From Chitinophagales bacterium (GTDB lineage Bacteria > Bacteroidota > Bacteroidia > Chitinophagales > Saprospiraceae), in the NCBI GenBank assembly GCA_013298445.1, contig JAAFHQ010000467.1, positions 1-5,254 on the forward strand: 5,254 nucleotides of DNA. Direction: 5' to 3'. Shown here one piece after another: positions 1 through 5,119 of this stretch. Below the pieces are notes generated by a model. The model was not told the origin of the DNA. It did not search any database and saw nothing but the letters and a program-made list of their open reading frames with translations. Within the stretch, counting starts at the first letter, position 1. Each line of letters opens with the position of its first letter. A program made the translations under genes and the position numbers.

Positions 1-57
1 ATTTGCAGAATTTTGCGAAGCGATAGCTTGTTTGTTGTAATGACCAGCCATATACCT

Positions 58-591
58 ATGACCGAAAACAAAGACATCTGGATCAAAACAGGATACGAAA
101 TTTTTGCCTTATCCGGCGAAAATGGTTTGAAAATCGAAGTACTTGCTAAAAAAGTAGGCATTAGCAAGTCTTCCTTTTACCACCACTTTGCAGACCTGGA
201 AATCTTTGTGGAGTTTCTTTTGAAATTTCATTTGCACCAGTCCGAGGTGATGGCTGCTAAAGAGAAAAATGCCAAAAACATTGACCCTGAATTGATCAAC
301 ATTTTAGTCGAGCACAAGCTGGACCTATTGTTTAACCGGCAGTTGCGGATCAACCAACAGCAACAACACTACAAAGAAACGCTGGACAAATCCAATCATA
401 TTATCGGGAACGAATTTGTAAAACTTTGGGCAAAAGACTTGAACCTCAACCTGTACCAAAGCCAGCTGGAAAGTTTATTTGAATTGGCTTTGGAGAATTT
501 CTACCTGCAAATCAACGCAGAAAATCTCAATCCTGCCTGGCTATCCGCTTATTTCAACAACCTGAAACGGATTGCCCGAAATTTCGCTTAA
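58..591 (+). CDS. TetR/AcrR-family transcriptional regulator
   Basis: The product is about 177 residues, a usual size for a one-domain-plus-ligand-pocket TetR repressor. With M at base 58 as residue 1, residues 4-19 form the first helix and residues 25-44 form the helix-turn-helix (LAKKVGISKSSFYHHF is the classic TetR core, with the recognition helix around SKSSFYHHF). The rest is helical, Gln- and Leu-rich, and carries no motif that names a ligand; this half is normally the dimerisation and effector-binding part. Start choice: the frame is open to the window edge, with TTG at 13 and ATG at 40 also possible, but ATG at 58 gives the normal spacing of a TetR N-terminus. No clear Shine-Dalgarno is present, which is normal for Bacteroidota. 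It may control itself or the membrane protein gene 67 bp downstream; that is inference from adjacency. The family call is secure, the target is unknown. Confidence 0.88.
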   Translation: MTENKDIWIKTGYEIFALSGENGLKIEVLAKKVGISKSSFYHHFADLEIFVEFLLKFHLHQSEVMAAKEKNAKNIDPELINILVEHKLDLLFNRQLRINQQQQHYKETLDKSNHIIGNEFVKLWAKDLNLNLYQSQLESLFELALENFYLQINAENLNPAWLSAYFNNLKRIARNFA

Positions 592-616
592 CACATTGTA
601 CGGTAGCGTCTAAAAT

Positions 617-629
617 CCACGGGTAGTGG
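617..629. promoter_or_regulatory. Possible repressor operator (short inverted repeat)
   Basis: CCAC and GTGG form a 4-bp inverted repeat around a 5-bp centre, just upstream of the -7 element of the membrane protein gene and just downstream of a TetR-type gene. Outer bases AAT and ATT are also symmetric if two bases are skipped on the right arm. TetR proteins usually bind palindromes overlapping promoters, so the position suits an operator, but the arms are short and could be chance. Confidence 0.2.
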
Positions 630-633
630 CCAT

Positions 634-641
634 TACTTTTG
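634..641 (+). promoter_or_regulatory. Bacteroidota-type -7 promoter element
   Basis: TACTTTTG matches the Bacteroidota primary sigma factor -7 consensus TAnnTTTG exactly. It ends 17 bases before the ATG at 659, so a transcript would have a leader of about 10 bases, or about 22 if translation begins at the ATG at 671. No TTG lies at the expected distance upstream for the -33 box; the nearest is at 596-598, too far away. The promoter is therefore plausible but incomplete, and may need an activator or be under repressor control. Confidence 0.4.
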
Positions 642-658
642 CTCAAAATCACCATTAA

Positions 659-1099
659 ATGAGCAATCCAATGACCCAACAATCGCACAAGTCGTATTTG
701 AAAATCACTGCTTTTGTGATTGGTTCTTTTGGCCCCATCTTCTTTTTGGGTACCATGTTGGCCACTTCGGAGCCAGCCAGGTGGACCCTTGACTTTTTAA
801 GTTTTCCAGTTGATGGCGTGCAAAATTATGACGCAGCAACCACTCGGTTTCTTTCCGCACTTACGGGTGGTTTCCTACTCGGCTGGGGGGTATGCGTTTG
901 GTGTTTGCAAAAATGGGTGTACGACCTCGCCCCCGAAGGCGTGAGAAAAGCGGTACTAAGTGGGCTTTTGGCCTGGTTTGTTTTCGATAGCTCTGGGTCA
1001 ATCGCTTCAGGCAATGCTTCCAATGCTGTTTTTAACGTGATTGTGCTTTTGCTTGCGGTAGGCCCGCTATGGAGACCAGCCAAAGCTCATCATTCCTGA
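659..1099 (+). CDS. Small four-helix membrane protein, function unknown
   Basis: This 146-residue protein has four hydrophobic segments at about residues 14-33, 62-84, 95-112 and 120-137, joined by short loops, so it is an integral inner-membrane protein. Conserved-looking stretches are SEPARWTLDFLSFPVDG (37-53), TTRFLSALTGGFLLGWGV (61-78) and DSSGSIASGNASNAVFN (110-126); the Gly/Ser/Asn-rich last loop could be functional. I recognise it only as a conserved hypothetical type, also seen as I recall in proteobacteria, and assign no reaction. There are no signal peptide or Cys-motif hallmarks of a redox enzyme. The start at 659 is the first ATG after the promoter element; the ATG at 671 would remove only four residues. 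The coding region reaches 53-58% GC in places against about 33% in a sampled stretch of the preceding TetR gene, which hints at a different origin. A TetR gene lies directly upstream in the same direction. Confidence 0.8.
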   Translation: MSNPMTQQSHKSYLKITAFVIGSFGPIFFLGTMLATSEPARWTLDFLSFPVDGVQNYDAATTRFLSALTGGFLLGWGVCVWCLQKWVYDLAPEGVRKAVLSGLLAWFVFDSSGSIASGNASNAVFNVIVLLLAVGPLWRPAKAHHS

Positions 1100-1102
1100 T
1101 GA
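1087..1102. repeat. Weak hairpin at the convergent gene junction
   Basis: TCATCA and TGATGA pair perfectly around a TTCC loop and span the stop codon of the membrane protein gene. The stem is 6 bp, AT-rich and has no T-run after it, so it is a poor intrinsic terminator. It is the only inverted repeat I see near the 43-bp gap between the two convergent genes. Confidence 0.25.
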
Positions 1103-1142
1103 ATTGTAAGCACGCTGAGTTGGATTTTTAAGGTGGATACAT

Positions 1143-2114
1143 TCACGACCACTGCTGCACAATCATAAAATACAAGGGCATACCAATGGTAATATTGAAT
1201 GGAAAAGTAACGCCCAAAGCCATGGGGATGTATAACCCGGGATCTGCTTTGGGTGCAGCCAATTGCATCGCAGCAGGAACGGCTATGTACGAAGCGCTTG
1301 CCGCCAAAATGGCAAAGATAAAACGGTTGCCCAGATCATGGGTAACCCATTGGCTCAGGTAAGCCACTACGCTACCATTTATCGCTGGGATAATGATGGC
1401 AAAAAGGGTGACAAACCATCCATATCTCCAAAATGTAGCAAAGCGCTTAGCCGTTACCATCCCCATCTCCAATAGAAACAGCGCCAGAAAACCTTTAAAA
1501 ATATCGGTCGTGAATGGTTTGATGCCTTCGGCCTGTTTGGTATCGGCAATGAGGCCAATGATCAAACTTCCCAGGATCATCAATACACTCCCATTGGTAA
1601 AGGAATGTTTGAGCAATTTGCCTACACTTATCTTTTCTGAGGCTTCGCTTGTTTTATCAAATTGCATCATCAAAATTACCCCCACAATGATGGCCGGCGC
1701 CTCCATGAGTGCCATCACCGCTACCATGTGCCCTCCTGAAGTGAGTTTCTCCATCTCTAAAAAAGAGACTGCTGCTACAAAAGTCACCGCACTTACGGAG
1801 CCATAGGAGGCGGCAACTGCACCAGCGTCGCTGATACTCAGTTTCTTTTTCAGAATAAAAAAAGTATAAAGTGGAATGACCGCAGCTAAAGCCAACCCAA
1901 ATAAGAGGGAGTAAACAATCTCTGCATTAAATCCACTATGGGCTAACTCCTGTCCACCCTTGAAACCAATGGAAAACAGGAGGTACAGGGAGATAAATCG
2001 ACTCGATGATACGGGGATTTCCAGGTCGCTTTTTAGGCAGGTCGCAATAATACCCAGTACAAAAAAAAGCAAAGTTGGATTGGTCAGATTACTCAGTAAA
2101 ATTTGAAATTCCAT
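1143..2114 (-). CDS. sbtA: SbtA-family sodium-dependent bicarbonate transporter
   Basis: The 323-residue product is an inner-membrane protein of the SbtA family, whose cyanobacterial members import bicarbonate with Na+ for carbon concentration. Family signatures are strong: NLTNPTLLFFVLG near the N-terminus (9-21), KSDLEIP (28-34), SIGFKGGQEL (48-57), SYGSVSAVTF (103-112), ALMEAPAII (135-143), LLEMGM (214-219), and the long C-terminal block from ASASYIAVPAAMQLA (272-286) through LGVTFPFNITIGMPLY (300-315). The two inverted halves are at about 1-150 and 171-323. The two Ser/Gly/Ala-rich segments (103-110 and 272-282) correspond to those that face each other at the substrate site. The hydrophilic linker between halves (about 151-170) is short; cyanobacterial proteins are nearer 370 residues with a longer cytoplasmic loop, which accounts for most of the size difference. 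No SbtB partner gene is in view. A 57-codon membrane ORF lies 75 bp upstream on the same strand. Family is sure; substrate in this organism is inferred. Confidence 0.92.
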   Translation of the reverse strand: MEFQILLSNLTNPTLLFFVLGIIATCLKSDLEIPVSSSRFISLYLLFSIGFKGGQELAHSGFNAEIVYSLLFGLALAAVIPLYTFFILKKKLSISDAGAVAASYGSVSAVTFVAAVSFLEMEKLTSGGHMVAVMALMEAPAIIVGVILMMQFDKTSEASEKISVGKLLKHSFTNGSVLMILGSLIIGLIADTKQAEGIKPFTTDIFKGFLALFLLEMGMVTAKRFATFWRYGWFVTLFAIIIPAINGSVVAYLSQWVTHDLGNRFIFAILAASASYIAVPAAMQLAAPKADPGLYIPMALGVTFPFNITIGMPLYFMIVQQWS

Positions 2115-2189
2115 GAAAAGGCGTGTTTACAGATTGTCAGGGTTGCAAATAGAGGCGTTTCTGAGTAGGGTTCGGTAGCGGTGATCCCA

Positions 2190-2363
2190 TTACTTATTAT
2201 CAATCATCCCGGTTTTGTGCATAAAGCCCAGAATATAAAGCCCAATAAGCAGCGCAAGGGCTTTTAGAAATGTGGCGACAATGGGATCTCCTATGCTGAG
2301 GGCGAGTAGGATGCTGACAGTGGATAGTAGCATGCCACTTAAAGAAATCAGTTGGTTGAACAT
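2190..2363 (-). CDS. Small two-helix membrane peptide, hypothetical
   Basis: An ATG-started ORF of 57 codons ends in TAA. Its translation begins MFNQLISLSGMLLSTVSILL and ends LGFMHKTGMIDNK. There are two hydrophobic stretches, about residues 5-24 and 29-48, separated by a short GDP turn, and a polar, basic tail (HKTGMIDNK). This pattern of a helix hairpin with a short charged C-terminus is typical of real small membrane proteins and unlikely in random sequence. I do not recognise a family, and it is not PII-like, so it is not SbtB. It lies 75 bp upstream of the SbtA gene in the same orientation and may share its transcript. A later ATG at codon 11 would destroy the first helix, so the first ATG is preferred. 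A weak promoter match lies about 30 bases upstream. Coding status is probable, function unknown. Confidence 0.6.
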   Translation of the reverse strand: MFNQLISLSGMLLSTVSILLALSIGDPIVATFLKALALLIGLYILGFMHKTGMIDNK

Positions 2364-2392
2364 CTAGCGTTGTTTAAAGAAATTTCGCGGCG

Positions 2393-2400
2393 CAAAAATG
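2393..2400 (-). promoter_or_regulatory. Candidate -7 element for the small ORF/sbtA transcript
   Basis: On the minus strand CATTTTTG differs from TAnnTTTG at one of six fixed positions. It lies 29 bases before the start of the 57-codon ORF, which suits a short leader. No convincing TTG/TTTG -33 box is seen 17-23 bases upstream, where the sequence is plain A-rich, so this is a weak call. Confidence 0.25.
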
Positions 2401-2441
2401 GTAGCCTTATTTCATTTGTTTTTATTTATGTTTTAAATGTA

Positions 2442-2464
2442 ATTCATAAGTATTTTTTATGAAT
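2442..2464. repeat. 8-bp AT-rich inverted repeat
   Basis: ATTCATAA and TTATGAAT are perfect reverse complements separated by 7 bases. The repeat lies about 80 bases upstream of the small membrane ORF on the minus strand. It may be a dimeric regulator site controlling the small ORF/sbtA transcript; as a hairpin it would be weak. Chance is possible in such AT-rich DNA. Confidence 0.35.
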
Positions 2465-2493
2465 CAACCTCCCCTTTTTCCTTAAAATTAGAA

Positions 2494-2527
2494 TGTCCTG
2501 TTCTCAAGACTAATTGAGAACAGGACA
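2494..2527 (-). terminator. Perfect 14-bp hairpin, likely terminator of the repeat-protein gene
   Basis: TGTCCTGTTCTCAA is followed by a 6-base loop and then its exact reverse complement. The hairpin starts 28 bases after the stop codon of the 746-residue protein on the minus strand. Read in that direction the stem can extend by a G-U and an A-U pair, whereas on the plus strand the next pair is an A-C mismatch, which favours the minus direction. The bases after it are only moderately T-rich (TTCTAATTTT), so it may end transcription imperfectly or protect the 3' end. No plus-strand gene ends nearby to claim it. Confidence 0.75.
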
Positions 2528-2555
2528 CTTCTTTTGACTACGGCTTGAATTTATC

Positions 2556-4796
2556 TTACTGTTTGCTAAATTTCAACATCTCGCCAGCCTGTCCCTCTGC
2601 AAACACCCGCAGATAATACATTCCAGCTGGAAGGGTGCGAATATCCAATTCAGCTTGAGTACTGCCTGCATCCAGATTTTGGCGCTGGGTGATTTTGCCG
2701 TTCAGATCCAATACCTCAAGAGTGATTTTGCCCGCACCCAATTTATCGCCCAATTGAACATTGAGTAAATCCTGGGTTGGATTCGGGAAGATCGCCGAGC
2801 TTTCCAAAGTCCCTACCGCATTGCTGCCACAGCGTTTTACGGTAAAGGCTGCTCCGGGTACATCCAACCCGGCACAGATGCTTCCTCCGCCTTGTACCAA
2901 TAGGCCATTCACATCAAATCCGGTGGTTTGACCGGGTTTAACGATGCTCAAATCCAGGGTAGCCGGATTGTACACCAAGGTATGGATGCGGTATTTGCCT
3001 TCGCGGTTTACAAAAAACTCTGGATTGTTGGTATTCACCGCCCGAATGATCAGGCTATCTCCTTCGGTCAATACCCACAAGGAACGGTAACCGCTAGGGC
3101 CACTAGGCTGATGCAGAATGCTCGCTTTCAGTCGCACTGAACGGATGCCACTCAGACAAGTATTTGGCTGCGGTACAATGCGACCGATGTTCACCTGACA
3201 AGGGCAATTTTTTACATTGAAGCTCGCCCCGGCTACATCCAGCGCTGCACAAATGGCACCTCCACCTTGAATGAGTAAACCATTGACATCTACCCCAGTG
3301 GTCTGACCAAACTTGACAATGCCCAAATCCAGGGTTGATGAGTTGTACACCAGCGTATGAATGGTGAATCGTCCTGTATCACGCACCGTAAAGAGTGGTA
3401 GGTTGTTCGCCTGCTGGATCACGAGATTGTTGCCCGAAGTCAGTACGTACAACAAGCGGTAACCCGTTGGGACAGTAGGCAATTTGCTGATACTGGCAGC
3501 AAGTACAGCCTGGCCACCTTGCAGGCAAGCCGAACTGCCGAGGGCACGCAAAGTACCCGCCTCGGCTTTGCAGCAAACAGCAGTGGAAACCTCAAATTTC
3601 GCACCAGCTACATCAAGGGAAGCACAAATTTTGCCACCACCTTGACGCAACAGTGAATTGACATCAAACCCAGTAGTGACTCCAGGTTTTACAATACCTA
3701 AGTCCAAGGTGGCCGGATTGTATACCAGCGTGTGAATGGTGTACTTGCCAGCTGCATTTACCGTAAAATTAGGGTTAGCTCCTGCATTGATGATCACCAA
3801 GCTATCACTCCGGGTAAGGACATAGGCCACTTGATAACCCGCAGGTACAACGGGGCGAGACCCTTGTACAGCTCTTAAGTTGGCCGAACCAGATTGCAAA
3901 CAACCATCGGTCAATGGGCGTAAGGTTCCGGCATTGGCAGTGCAAGGGCAAACCTCTACGTTAAATTTAGCTCCAGCGACATCCAATGCGGCACAAATGC
4001 TGCCCCCACCTTGCTGCAACAAACCGTTGACTGCAACACCTGTAGTGACACCAAGCTGTACGATTCCCAGGTTCAAGGTAGCTGGGTTGTATACCAGGGT
4101 ATGGATGGTATATTTCCCAGGAGCAGTGACTTTGAACTCTGGTTTAGCGCCAGCGTTGATGATGACCAGACTATCGCCACGCGTTAGGACATACGCGACC
4201 TGGAAGCTATCGGGCACTATTGGTGCAGTGCCCACTGTGGCTCGCAAGGTAAGGGTATCCCCATCCAGGCAGGCGCGGGTTTCTGGGCGTAGGGTACCGG
4301 CCGTGGCAAAACAGGGCACCTCACAAGCGCCGAAGTTGAACTTGGCCCCTGCTACATCCAAGGCCGCGCAAATGTTGCCCCCTCCTTGTAGAAGTAAGCC
4401 ATTGACATCAAAACCAGTGGTTACTCCTGGCTTGACTATGCTCAAATCCAAGGTGCTCGGATTGTACACCAGAGTGTGAATTGTGTAATTGGCATCGGGA
4501 GTTACACGGAAGTAGGGAAAGCGGCTCACGCCCTGGATCACCAGACCCTCACCTTTGGTCAATACGTAAAGCACTTGAAATCCGCTGGGCACACTGGGCG
4601 CTACCACTTGAGTGGCCTGCACGCTGTTGCTGGTGCCGACCTGGCACATTTTGAGATCACCCAAACGGCCTACACTTGCGCGGCAACTGTTTTGGGCCTG
4701 GACTGAGGTGGCAATACTAAAATGGAGTAAAATTAAAAGAAGGCTGTAGGCAAAGCTCCGCCAGCCTCCGGAATAGAGGTGAACTTTCTGATTCAT
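2556..4796 (-). CDS. Secreted five-repeat cysteine-rich protein with T9SS sorting domain
   Basis: The 746-residue protein has a signal peptide (1-34), five tandem repeats of about 124 residues (36-656), and a type A T9SS C-terminal sorting domain (about 668-746). It should cross the inner membrane by Sec, then the outer membrane by the type IX system, and be released or attached to the cell surface. Each repeat carries the core YVLTxGDxLVI, a polar stretch, IHTLVYNPxTLDLxIV, GxTTGxDVNxLLxQGGGxIC and ALDVxGAxF. Four cysteines per repeat suggest two disulfides in the oxidising exterior. No catalytic motif is visible; a structural or adhesive surface role is more likely than an enzyme, but that is inference. 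I do not know a named Pfam family for the repeat. The ATG at 4796 gives a basic N-region before the hydrophobic core. The gene is monocistronic: a hairpin follows the stop, and a divergent gene lies upstream. Confidence 0.9.
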   Translation of the reverse strand: MNQKVHLYSGGWRSFAYSLLLILLHFSIATSVQAQNSCRASVGRLGDLKMCQVGTSNSVQATQVVAPSVPSGFQVLYVLTKGEGLVIQGVSRFPYFRVTPDANYTIHTLVYNPSTLDLSIVKPGVTTGFDVNGLLLQGGGNICAALDVAGAKFNFGACEVPCFATAGTLRPETRACLDGDTLTLRATVGTAPIVPDSFQVAYVLTRGDSLVIINAGAKPEFKVTAPGKYTIHTLVYNPATLNLGIVQLGVTTGVAVNGLLQQGGGSICAALDVAGAKFNVEVCPCTANAGTLRPLTDGCLQSGSANLRAVQGSRPVVPAGYQVAYVLTRSDSLVIINAGANPNFTVNAAGKYTIHTLVYNPATLDLGIVKPGVTTGFDVNSLLRQGGGKICASLDVAGAKFEVSTAVCCKAEAGTLRALGSSACLQGGQAVLAASISKLPTVPTGYRLLYVLTSGNNLVIQQANNLPLFTVRDTGRFTIHTLVYNSSTLDLGIVKFGQTTGVDVNGLLIQGGGAICAALDVAGASFNVKNCPCQVNIGRIVPQPNTCLSGIRSVRLKASILHQPSGPSGYRSLWVLTEGDSLIIRAVNTNNPEFFVNREGKYRIHTLVYNPATLDLSIVKPGQTTGFDVNGLLVQGGGSICAGLDVPGAAFTVKRCGSNAVGTLESSAIFPNPTQDLLNVQLGDKLGAGKITLEVLDLNGKITQRQNLDAGSTQAELDIRTLPAGMYYLRVFAEGQAGEMLKFSKQ
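2559..2795 (-). other. T9SS type A C-terminal sorting domain (within the repeat protein)
   Basis: Residues about 668-746 show the standard order of the Por secretion sorting domain: FPNPTQDLLNV (670-680), then ITLEVLDLNGK (691-701), an alternating strand region, and LPAGMYYLRV (722-731), ending in a basic tail KFSKQ. This domain directs substrates to the type IX translocon in Bacteroidota and is normally removed after export. It follows repeat 5 through a short Ser/Gly/Asn linker. Confidence 0.92.
2829..3203 (-). repeat. Repeat 5 of the secreted protein
   Basis: Residues 532-656, with cysteines at 533, 547, 641 and 656. It is a divergent copy: the N-terminal part reads NIGRIVPQPNTC instead of AGTLRP, and YVLT becomes WVLT. 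The core IHTLVYNPATLDLSIVKPG (604-622) and GGGSICAGLDVPGA (636-649) are intact. Confidence 0.85.
3204..3572 (-). repeat. Repeat 4 of the secreted protein
   Basis: Residues 409-531, with cysteines at 409, 424, 516 and 531. Its first cysteine is directly next to the last cysteine of repeat 3. It differs from the others in NNLVIQQANNLPLF replacing the DSLVIINAGA type of segment, and in NSSTLD for NPATLD. Confidence 0.85.
3573..3947 (-). repeat. Repeat 3 of the secreted protein
   Basis: Residues 284-408, with cysteines at 285, 299, 391 and 408. It is the closest match to repeat 2: across the central 79 residues I count about 16 differences by eye. It has KICASLDVAGAKF at the third-cysteine segment. 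Confidence 0.85.
3948..4319 (-). repeat. Repeat 2 of the secreted protein
   Basis: Residues 160-283, with cysteines at 162, 176, 268 and 283. It is close to repeat 3 but carries VQLGVTTGVAVNGLL where the others have VKPGVTTGFDVNGLL or similar, so this loop differs from the rest of the array. Confidence 0.85.
4320..4691 (-). repeat. Repeat 1 of the secreted protein
   Basis: Residues 36-159, with cysteines at 38, 51, 143 and 158. It starts right after the signal peptide. The first third (SVGRLGDLKMCQVGTSNSV) is unlike the AGTLRP segment of repeats 2-4, while the IHTLVYNPSTLDLSIVKPG (106-124) and GGGNICAALDVAGAKF (138-153) parts are typical. Confidence 0.85.
4695..4796 (-). other. Sec signal peptide of the repeat protein
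   Basis: Residues 1-34 have a basic N-region (MNQKVHLYSGGWR), a hydrophobic core (FAYSLLLILLHFSIA) and a signal peptidase I site VQA before QNSC. The mature chain would begin at about residue 35. The N-region is rather long. There is no lipobox, because the cysteine at 38 is not preceded by an L-x-G/A pattern, so it is not a lipoprotein. Confidence 0.85.
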
Positions 4797-5119
4797 AATG
4801 ATTTCGGTTTTTAGAAATATGTTTCTTCTAACTAAAAAGAATAGGGATTGTTGACAACGAAAAGGGCGAAACAGCAGTTTTGTCGGATGTTTGACTTAGG
4901 TCTAAAATCGCTTGAACAAAAAAATAAAACAGGATTTTGGTAACTTTCCTGTGTTTAAAGTTTGTTCCATTGCCAGGCTATTGCAATGTAGTAGGATCTC
5001 CTGCAAGGCCGCTCCTTTTGAGTGCAAAGCATCAATTTTTTTGACCAATTTGCCATCAAAAATCATAGAGCATGTTTAAAGGCAAAACCGGGGGATTCGG
5101 TCAAACAAACAATGGAAAT
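4797..5119. other. Divergent intergenic region between two secreted-protein genes
   Basis: These 323 bases hold no ORF I can support. They must carry promoters for the minus-strand repeat protein and the plus-strand gene at 5120. For the plus strand there is a candidate promoter at 4936-4964. For the minus strand I find no match with fewer than two mismatches to TAnnTTTG near the start. Short inverted repeats are present (for example CATTGC and GCAATG at 4968-4988) but none is strong. Confidence 0.5.
4936..4964 (+). promoter_or_regulatory. Candidate Bacteroidota promoter for the 5120 gene
   Basis: TTTG at 4936-4939 and AAAGTTTG at 4957-4964 are separated by 17 bases, which fits the -33/-7 layout of Bacteroidota promoters; the -7 box has one mismatch to TAnnTTTG. 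The leader to the ATG would be about 150 bases, which is long, so either a regulated leader exists or the true promoter lies closer and was not recognised. Confidence 0.3.

Larger units (their letters stand above)
2364..2493. other. AT-rich intergenic regulatory stretch
   Basis: No gene is supported here. The stretch is strongly AT-rich between about 2405 and 2490, unlike the coding regions on both sides. It lies upstream of the small ORF and sbtA (minus strand) and downstream of the hairpin that ends the repeat-protein gene, so it should hold the promoter of the small ORF/sbtA pair. It contains the inverted repeat at 2442-2464. Confidence 0.5.

Noticed and set aside
13..57. Longer N-terminus of the TetR protein from TTG at 13 or ATG at 40
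   Set aside because: The extra residues lie before the normal first helix of TetR proteins and add no recognisable structure; ATG at 58 fits the family better, though the frame is open to the edge.
826..1083. 85-codon open frame on the minus strand
   Set aside because: It lies fully inside the membrane protein gene on the opposite strand, and its translation is Pro/Ser/Thr-rich with no domain character; it is a shadow frame.
1263..1806. Two plus-strand open frames opposite sbtA
   Set aside because: The antisense frame is a clear SbtA protein, and these translations show no recognisable fold; they are shadows.
3379..3576. 65-codon minus-strand frame inside repeat 4
   Set aside because: Out of frame with the repeat protein, cysteine- and glycine-rich low-quality translation, no start context.
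3880..4479. 199-codon plus-strand open frame opposite repeats 1-3
   Set aside because: Its apparent internal repeats simply mirror the repeats of the secreted protein on the other strand; there is no signal or domain of its own.
2829..4691. Periodic direct repeats considered as CRISPR or mobile repeats
   Set aside because: The period of about 370 bp, intact reading frame and protein-level conservation show they are coding domain repeats.
4813..4826. AGAAA/TTTCT inverted repeat upstream of the repeat-protein gene
   Set aside because: Five-base AT-rich arms with a 4-base centre are expected by chance in this stretch, and it does not overlap a recognised promoter.
4968..4988. CATTGC/GCAATG hairpin in the leader of the 5120 gene
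   Set aside because: A 6-bp stem with a 9-base loop is too weak to call a riboswitch or attenuator, and no T-run follows.
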